Below are positions 55,943 through 61,219 of a stretch of 64,000 nt of DNA, piece by piece (position 1 is the stretch's first letter; each line of letters starts with the position of its first letter). Source of the stretch: Oscillospiraceae bacterium (lineage in GTDB: Bacteria > Bacillota > Clostridia > Oscillospirales > Oscillospiraceae); NCBI GenBank assembly GCA_017447645.1, contig JAFSNA010000142.1, positions 17,022 to 81,021 of the forward strand, read 5' to 3'. The notes under the pieces were generated by a model. That model saw nothing but the letters and a program-made list of their open reading frames with translations, was not told the DNA's origin and did no database searches. Made by a program: the position numbers and the translations under genes.

Positions 55943-57001
55943 TCACTGTCCGAGGCGTTTGGACATCGCCTCATAGTTGACGCAGCTCAGCAGTGCCGTG
56001 TCCTTCGTGATCCGGCCCTCACGGTAGAGCCTGAGCAGACTGCCGTCCATCGTGCACATTCCGTCGGCGGCTCCGGCCTGCATGGCCGATTCGAGCTGAT
56101 GGAGCTTGTCCTCTCGGATCATGTTCTGGATGGCGACAGTGCTCTTCATGATCTCGAAAACCGGGATCTGCGTGCCGTCGACAGCAGTCACGAGCTGCTG
56201 GCACACGACGCCCTTGAGGATCTGCGCAAGCTGGATCTTTACCTGCTTCTGCTGATTGGCCGGGAACACGTCGAGGATGCGGCTGATCGTGTTGGCCGCC
56301 GAGCTCGTGTGTAGCGTGCTCAACAGCATCACGCCCGTCTCCGCCGCCGTGATGGCCGCGGAGATCGTGTCGTAATCGCGCATCTCGCCCAGCAGAATCA
56401 CGTCAGGGCTCTCGCGCAGCGCCGAACGCAGTGAATCAAGATAGCCCGGTGTGTCGATGGAGATCTCCCTCTGGGTGACGATCGCCTTGTCGTGGCGGTG
56501 GATATACTCGATGGGGTCCTCCATCGTGATGATGTGGCAGTCTCGGCTCTTGTTGATCCGGTCAATCATGCAGGCCAGCGTCGTGGATTTGCCCGTACCG
56601 GCCGAGCCTGTGATGAGTACAAGGCCTTTTTTGTTCTCCGCGAGCGAGAGCACGCTCTCGGGAATACCGAGCTTGACGGGGTCCGGCAGGCCGAAACGGA
56701 TCACGCGAATCACCGCCGCCAGCGATCCGCGCTGGCGGAACACGTTGACTCGGAAGCGTCCGAGTTGAGGCACGGCGAAGGAAAAGTCGTCGTCCTCACC
56801 GCGCTCGCAGTGAATGCGGCTACGCTTGCTGATGGCATAGATCTCGTCCACGAGGACTCCGATCTCGTCGGGCATCAGCATGCCGCTCTCCATCCTCTGT
56901 TGACGTCCACCGCATTTAAAGGTCACCGGAAGGCCGGCGACTAGGAACACGTCCGCTGCGTCGCGCGCGACCGCGTTTTTAAGGATTTCCAGAATTTCCA
57001 T
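55943..57001 (-). CDS. pilT: PilT-type pilus retraction ATPase
   Basis: The 352-residue hexameric ATPase has Walker A GSAGTGKST, Asp box IITMEDPIEYIH, Walker B SPDVILLGEMRD, His box LLSTLHTSSA and the PilT hallmark helix AIQNMIRED. The N-terminal PAS-like domain (1-100) is complete. It powers type IV pilus retraction or twitching. It starts at ATG 57001, 3 bp after the preceding gene. No PilB extension ATPase is encoded in this window. Confidence 0.93.
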   Translation of the reverse strand: MEILEILKNAVARDAADVFLVAGLPVTFKCGGRQQRMESGMLMPDEIGVLVDEIYAISKRSRIHCERGEDDDFSFAVPQLGRFRVNVFRQRGSLAAVIRVIRFGLPDPVKLGIPESVLSLAENKKGLVLITGSAGTGKSTTLACMIDRINKSRDCHIITMEDPIEYIHRHDKAIVTQREISIDTPGYLDSLRSALRESPDVILLGEMRDYDTISAAITAAETGVMLLSTLHTSSAANTISRILDVFPANQQKQVKIQLAQILKGVVCQQLVTAVDGTQIPVFEIMKSTVAIQNMIREDKLHQLESAMQAGAADGMCTMDGSLLRLYREGRITKDTALLSCVNYEAMSKRLGQ

Positions 57002-57004
57002 GGA

Positions 57005-57403
57005 CTATCCTTCCTTTCCGAAGCTGCCGCTCCAGAGATTGTCTATCGTTTCCTTCTGCTCCCATATCTTTTCATGGCGCCAGGAGAGCACCTCCCAGCC
57101 GCCCTGTCCGTCGTCGCGCAAGGCGATATGCAGCATAAAGCCCCCGCGCTCAAGCTCGGTCCGGCGCACGCCGTCCTCGTCCGGATCGGGCGCGTTCTCA
57201 CGCCCGGCGTTCAGCCGACACAGGTATTCCTGGCCGTCCTTTTCAAGCGCATAGCGCGCCTGTATGGTCTCGGCGTATTTCTCCGCCAGACGCATGTCCG
57301 CCCGCGCAGTCGTGAAGGTCAGGATCGCGAGCACCGTCAGACAGATGCTGATGACCGTCAGCAGCAGGGCCAGCGGTCCCAGTCGGATCGGAGGGCTCTT
57401 CAT
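57005..57403 (-). CDS. Pilin-like minor protein 4
   Basis: The 132-residue protein begins at ATG 57403, overlapping the previous stop by ATGA. One N-terminal helix (LGPLALLLTVISICLTVLAILTFT) is followed by a helical stalk (ARADMRLAEKYAETIQARYALEKDGQ) and a beta-rich tail, the shape of a pseudopilin without an obvious prepilin cleavage site. The RBS is GGGGGGAG. It is likely a minor pilin or assembly subunit. Confidence 0.75.
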   Translation of the reverse strand: MKSPPIRLGPLALLLTVISICLTVLAILTFTTARADMRLAEKYAETIQARYALEKDGQEYLCRLNAGRENAPDPDEDGVRRTELERGGFMLHIALRDDGQGGWEVLSWRHEKIWEQKETIDNLWSGSFGKEG

Positions 57404-57843
57404 GCCGCTCCCCCCTTCCGGTAGCGCCCTGTCTCCAGGACGTATACGGGTTCCTCTTCCTCCGCGGCAAACACGGCGATGCGACTCATGACAAGCGCGG
57501 CGTCCTCCGCGGAGGGCTCCCAGCTCACTTTCAGGCGCAGCGCGCCTTGCCCGTCGGCGCACGGGCTTCCGTCGGCGAGATAGGCCGCCTCCAGCCCGTC
57601 CTTCACGATGCGGACGTTGCCGCCCTCGTCGAGCAGCGTCGACGCTTGCTCGGGACTGTCCGCGGCATGCACGGCCTCGGCCGCGTTGGCCGCGAGCGTC
57701 ACGGCCTGTGTGAGCCGCCGCGCTTCAGCGCTCCGTGCCCGCGCTGTGCCAAACACTCCCGTCAGCACGAGGATCATGGCCACGAAGATCAAAAGGAGCA
57801 AAAGCGCCTCGAAATAAAAAGACGTAAGCTGCTGTCTTTTCAT
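57400..57843 (-). CDS. Pilin-like minor protein 3
   Basis: The protein has 147 residues from ATG 57843 (GAGGAGG upstream). The N-terminus MKRQQLTSFYFEALLLLLIF resembles a class-III-like prepilin: a short basic leader, FYFEA, then a long hydrophobic helix. A coiled stalk (ARSAEARRLTQAVTLAANAAEAVHA) and small C-terminal domain follow. It overlaps its neighbours on both sides by ATGA, indicating tight coupling. A minor pilin role is inferred. Confidence 0.75.
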   Translation of the reverse strand: MKRQQLTSFYFEALLLLLIFVAMILVLTGVFGTARARSAEARRLTQAVTLAANAAEAVHAADSPEQASTLLDEGGNVRIVKDGLEAAYLADGSPCADGQGALRLKVSWEPSAEDAALVMSRIAVFAAEEEEPVYVLETGRYRKGGAA

Positions 57844-58304
57844 GGCGCCGCCTCCTCTGCGCTGCGCAGGCACAGCAGCGTCCTTCCCGCGTCTGTGATC
57901 ACGGTGAAAAGCCCGTTCTCGCTGCGCTCTACGCTAAAGCACCCGGTCGGCCCGACAGGCTGCGCGTCCTCGGGCATGAGCGCTGCGTCGGCGCGGGCGA
58001 AGTCCTCCACAAGCTGTCCGTCATAGAGATAGAAGCGCAGCGTATAGCCGCTCTCGCCGTCGGCCACGACGAGCACCTGTCCGAACGCGGAGTCCTCCGT
58101 GCTGACGGCGCCGCGGCTGTCGTTTGCCTTTACGCTCGCGGCGATATACGCGTTCAGGCCGCGCGCGTCCATGTTGCCGTACTGGCTGTCCACCACGTCG
58201 CGGTAGCTCCTCGCGCCGAATGTAACCAGCAGCAGGAAGCCCAGCAGGAACAGCGCCGCGAGACCGATGGACAGCAGCAGGATCGGATTCTTTCCGTTTT
58301 GCAT
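57840..58304 (-). CDS. Pilin-like protein, DUF4860-type
   Basis: The 154-residue protein begins ATG 58304. N-terminal helix (PILLLSIGLAALFLLGFLLLVTFGARSYRDVV), then a helical stalk and beta-region. The pattern TFGARSYRDVVDSQYGNMD is that of the clostridial DUF4860 family found with type IV pilus genes. AGGAGGG precedes it by 11 bases. Role in pilus assembly inferred by context. Confidence 0.75.
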   Translation of the reverse strand: MQNGKNPILLLSIGLAALFLLGFLLLVTFGARSYRDVVDSQYGNMDARGLNAYIAASVKANDSRGAVSTEDSAFGQVLVVADGESGYTLRFYLYDGQLVEDFARADAALMPEDAQPVGPTGCFSVERSENGLFTVITDAGRTLLCLRSAEEAAP

Positions 58305-58321
58305 CAAGCCCTGTCCCTCCT

Positions 58322-58639
58322 TTACGTCCCGCGGACGATCACACGGATCGACGGCGGCAGATTGGATGAGAAGCAGTCGTAGACCACATAATAATCCTCC
58401 GTGTTGATTTGGAGGCCGTAATTATCCTGCAGATACTGCAGATCGGGTGGATAAGCGTTTTCCACCACATAGCACTGCAGCGCGCTGCGTCGCACCGCTT
58501 CGCGGATAGCTGCTGCGCTCTCCTCGCTGACGTCGCGCCCCGAATGGCTGAAAACGGCGGCCGCCAGCACAGCCAGAAGCAGCAGCGCAAACACGAGGGC
58601 GAGCAGACCGCTCCTTGTTTTTCTGCGATCCGAATACAT
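58322..58639 (-). CDS. Pilin-like minor protein 1
   Basis: The 105-residue protein has a basic N-terminus (MYSDRRKTRSG), a single helix (LLALVFALLLLAVLAAAVFS), a stalk and a short C-terminal domain with Tyr-rich segments (YPPDLQYLQDNYGLQI, YYVVYDCF). It lies 10 bp after pilC. Its size and shape suit a small pseudopilin. Confidence 0.72.
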   Translation of the reverse strand: MYSDRRKTRSGLLALVFALLLLAVLAAAVFSHSGRDVSEESAAAIREAVRRSALQCYVVENAYPPDLQYLQDNYGLQINTEDYYVVYDCFSSNLPPSIRVIVRGT

Positions 58640-58649
58640 GGCGCCCTCC

Positions 58650-59693
58650 TCAGCCGATGGCGTTCATCATGCCGATGAGCGGAAGCATCACGCTGATGAG
58701 CGTCAGCCCGATGGTCACCATCAGGAACCCGGACAATGCCGGAGAAACGATTTCCACGAGTCGGTCCGTCTGATGGCCTACGTCCTCCTCCAGCAGCCCC
58801 GTCAGCCGCCCGAGCACCTGCTCCAGCGAGCCGCTGCGCTCGCCCGCAAGCAGCATGCGGCCGTATACCGGCTCAAGCAGCTCCTTGTCCCAGGCCGCCT
58901 GTGCGAAGCTGTGTCCCTCTTCCATGTGCCCGGCAAGGCTGCAGAGCTTTTCCTCCAGCCCCTCGTCGCCTGTCATCGGGATGCTCTTCAGCACGGCCTC
59001 ATCCTGCATTTCTCCGCTTGCGAGGTAAGTCCCCAGTGCGGAGGTAAAGCGAAAGAGCGCGTTGGTCTTTATTATGGAGCGGCAGCGCGGGAGCTTCTCC
59101 AGCACCGAGAGGACCATGCCGCGTCGGCCGCTCTTCCACAGCAACAGCCCGGCAAGCAGCGCGATTACCAGCAGCGCCATCACGGCGAGCGCGGCGGCGC
59201 AGAACACCCCTGCCCAACGGATATAGGCATAGGCCGAGGATGCCAGCGACCCAGTCAGTCGGTCATAGACCGCGCGGAAAGCCGGCAGCACGATGGTCAG
59301 CATGACGGACAGCACCGCGATGATGAGCACCAGCATGGCGGCCGGATAGGTCACCGCTCCGCGCAGCTTTTCGGAGAGCGTCTTTTGGTCGGCATAATAC
59401 CGCGCCAGCCGAAACAGAATGTTTTCCAGCCGTCCGGAGCTCTCGCCCGCGTCTACCATTCGCACGGCGTATTCCGGGAAAATATCTGTGCTCTTCATCG
59501 CCTTGGCCAAAGAACAGCCCTGATCCACCAAGGTTTTCATTTCTCTCAACCCCTGCTCCAGGACACCGCCGTTCTGGCTCTCGCTCTGCAACAGGGAGAT
59601 CGCCTCGTCGGTTTGGATGCCGGACTGGATCATCATCGCCATGCTTTCACAGAAGGCGCTGACGCCGAGCTCGTCCAGGTGTTTTTTGCTCAT
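58650..59693 (-). CDS. pilC: Type IV pilus platform protein PilC/GspF
   Basis: The protein has 347 residues from ATG 59693 (AGGAGG upstream). Two T2SSF repeats are visible: first about 15-145 (CESMAMMIQSGIQTDEAISLL, FPEYAVRMVDAGESSGRLENIL), second about 210-335 (FTSALGTYLASGEMQDEAVL, LLAGERSGSLEQVLGRL). Three membrane helices at about 115-140, 165-190 and 315-345. It is the inner-membrane platform that couples ATPase to pilin assembly. Confidence 0.93.
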   Translation of the reverse strand: MSKKHLDELGVSAFCESMAMMIQSGIQTDEAISLLQSESQNGGVLEQGLREMKTLVDQGCSLAKAMKSTDIFPEYAVRMVDAGESSGRLENILFRLARYYADQKTLSEKLRGAVTYPAAMLVLIIAVLSVMLTIVLPAFRAVYDRLTGSLASSAYAYIRWAGVFCAAALAVMALLVIALLAGLLLWKSGRRGMVLSVLEKLPRCRSIIKTNALFRFTSALGTYLASGEMQDEAVLKSIPMTGDEGLEEKLCSLAGHMEEGHSFAQAAWDKELLEPVYGRMLLAGERSGSLEQVLGRLTGLLEEDVGHQTDRLVEIVSPALSGFLMVTIGLTLISVMLPLIGMMNAIG

Positions 59694-59709
59694 CCCTCGA
59701 TCCTCCTTG

Positions 59710-60657
59710 TCAATAGAAATACACGTCCGTGTAATGGCTTCCGTCACCCACGAACTGATCATTCGCGCCTCCCGCTGAGAAGGTCAGGTCGATACGGTTC
59801 CAGTTTTTCCCCTTCACCTCAAAACTGACTGTTACCCAGCCGCTTTCCTCTGTATAAAACATATTCCACGCGTGATAAAGATTGTTCGGTGCCACGTACC
59901 CGAAGACGATCCTTGTAGGGATGCCCTGGCTGCGCAGCATGGCCGCGGCCAGCGAGGCGTAATCGAAGCATATGCCTTTCCCGCTCTCAAGCGTCTCGTC
60001 GGGATCTGGCAAATAGCCGGACTGCACGCTGCTTGCTTTCTTCTGATCGTAACGGATATGCTTGCAGACGTACGCATAGACCGCAGAAACGACACCCAGC
60101 CTGTCTGAGCAGGAGGACGCCAGCTCTGCCGCTTTTTTCACGCACGCTGAATCCCCGTCGTATGGGCAGTAATCGCTTGGGCGCAGAAACGGTTGAAACT
60201 CGTCAGACAGCAACACGCTGCAATTCGTGAGATAGGCCTGGGCGTATTTGTTGCTCTCGATATTCTCCATGATGCGGAAAGTATAGGCTCCGTCGCCGCA
60301 TTGGAGAGGAAAAAAGGAGACTTCACCGTCCGAGGAAATGTTGTAGGTGTACGTCCATTCGTCCTTAATGACCTGAAACTTCAGCCGCTTGTCCGATCTC
60401 GCCTGAACAGCCACATAACCCTCACTGGCAGCGGAAATGTCTATTTTCATGCTGTTGTTTCCCTCGGCCAGTTCGGAATGAAAAGCCACTGTCGCAAGGG
60501 GCGGCGCCTCATAGGGAGTGAACTCTTCGCCAGATACAGAGTCGGCCGCGCTTTGCCGCAGCGGTACGGCCGCCGTCTGAGTCCCTTCCGCGCCGCAGCC
60601 GCTCAGCAGCAGGCATACCGCAAGCAGCAGTGGAAAATATCGCGTTTTCAGATGCAA
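59710..60657 (-). CDS. Transglutaminase-like lipoprotein
   Basis: The protein has 315 residues from TTG 60657, with GGAGG eight bases upstream (GTG 60666 sits too close to the site). Lipobox LLLSGC (Cys21). A beta-rich middle part precedes the transglutaminase core, with Cys in GKGICFDYASLAAAMLRSQG, His in LYHAWNMFYT and Asp in NRIDLTF. It is a paralogue of the membrane-anchored protein at 22.9-23.8 kb. As first gene of the pilus operon it may process or crosslink surface or pilus proteins; this is positional inference. Confidence 0.85.
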   Translation of the reverse strand: MHLKTRYFPLLLAVCLLLSGCGAEGTQTAAVPLRQSAADSVSGEEFTPYEAPPLATVAFHSELAEGNNSMKIDISAASEGYVAVQARSDKRLKFQVIKDEWTYTYNISSDGEVSFFPLQCGDGAYTFRIMENIESNKYAQAYLTNCSVLLSDEFQPFLRPSDYCPYDGDSACVKKAAELASSCSDRLGVVSAVYAYVCKHIRYDQKKASSVQSGYLPDPDETLESGKGICFDYASLAAAMLRSQGIPTRIVFGYVAPNNLYHAWNMFYTEESGWVTVSFEVKGKNWNRIDLTFSAGGANDQFVGDGSHYTDVYFY

Positions 60658-60666
60658 GCGATTCAC

Positions 60667-60942
60667 CTCCTCCGGCCGTTTCTTATCAGCCGGACATCGC
60701 CGGTCGGTTACCCGATGCCGGGAACTCTGCTTTTCTTATTCCCGAGCTCCTCTCGGCAGGGAGATTATCTTTCAGTTTGTTCAATCGAGGGAGGGCAGGA
60801 GCTGAAAACCCTGCCGCGGCTTCCAATTGTGCAGGCCGCGCCGCCGTCCGCGCGTTTTTCCCCGCCGCGAAGACGCTTTGACAAAGCGCGCAAAGCGGGA
60901 TCTTTCGTCCGTGTCGACGCTTTTCTATAATGCACCTATTGT
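60667..60942 (-). promoter_or_regulatory. Long 5' leader of the pilus operon
   Basis: About 270 nt of transcribed leader contain several hairpin-prone blocks, including CCGGC..GCCGG (about 60670-60695) next to the RBS and GGCATCG..CGATGTC (about 60690-60720). I could not match it to a known riboswitch class; it has ACCGACCGG but lacks the rest of the c-di-GMP-II core. Confidence 0.4.
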
Positions 60943-60971
60943 ATTATACTATGCGCCCGCTTGCTTGTCTA
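60943..60971 (-). promoter_or_regulatory. Promoter of the pilus operon
   Basis: TAGACA (60966-60971), 17 bp, TATAAT (60943-60948) on the minus strand, directly after the terminator of the preceding surface-protein gene. Confidence 0.78.
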
Positions 60972-60972
60972 C

Positions 60973-61002
60973 GAAAAAAAAGCCGCGGTTTTTTCCGCGA
61001 CT
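60973..61002 (-). terminator. Distal terminator after the surface-protein gene
   Basis: AGTCGCGG, loop of six, CCGCGGCT, then a run of T on the minus strand (complement of the A-run 60974-60983). It shields the pilus promoter from read-through. Confidence 0.8.
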
Positions 61003-61090
61003 CAACGATCTTATATACACTCCCTCGAGTGTTTTTCGTCTTGGGCGTTTTCTCGCCACGCCTCTCTCTTTCATGCCATCCGGCGGTGCG

Positions 61091-61130
61091 AAAAAAGATT
61101 GGGGCTGCTGCGGAAAACCGCGGCAGCCCC
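61091..61130 (-). terminator. Main terminator of the surface-protein gene
   Basis: GGGGCTGC-C-GCGG, loop, CCGC-A-GCAGCCCC on the minus strand followed by AATCTTTTTT. A third hairpin precedes it at 61146-61175. Confidence 0.82.
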
Positions 61131-61145
61131 GTTCGTTCTCTCTGG

Positions 61146-61187
61146 CTCTCCCCGTCTCGCATGAGGCGGGGAGAGTTTGTCTTTTTC
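61146..61187. terminator. GC-rich hairpin after the surface-protein stop
   Basis: CTCTCCCCG-T-CTC pairs with GAG-G-CGGGGAGAG. Its T-run is on the plus strand, so in this orientation it more likely protects the mRNA end than terminates. Confidence 0.5.
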
Positions 61188-61219
61188 TGAGGGATTCGCG
61201 TTGTCAGCCTTTTCCTTTA

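Noticed and set aside
60667-60942. Possible c-di-GMP riboswitch in the pilus leader
   Set aside because: ACCGACCGG and GGGTAACCG pieces recall GEMM motifs, but the ordered conserved core of neither class I nor class II can be traced. A covariance-model search would settle it.
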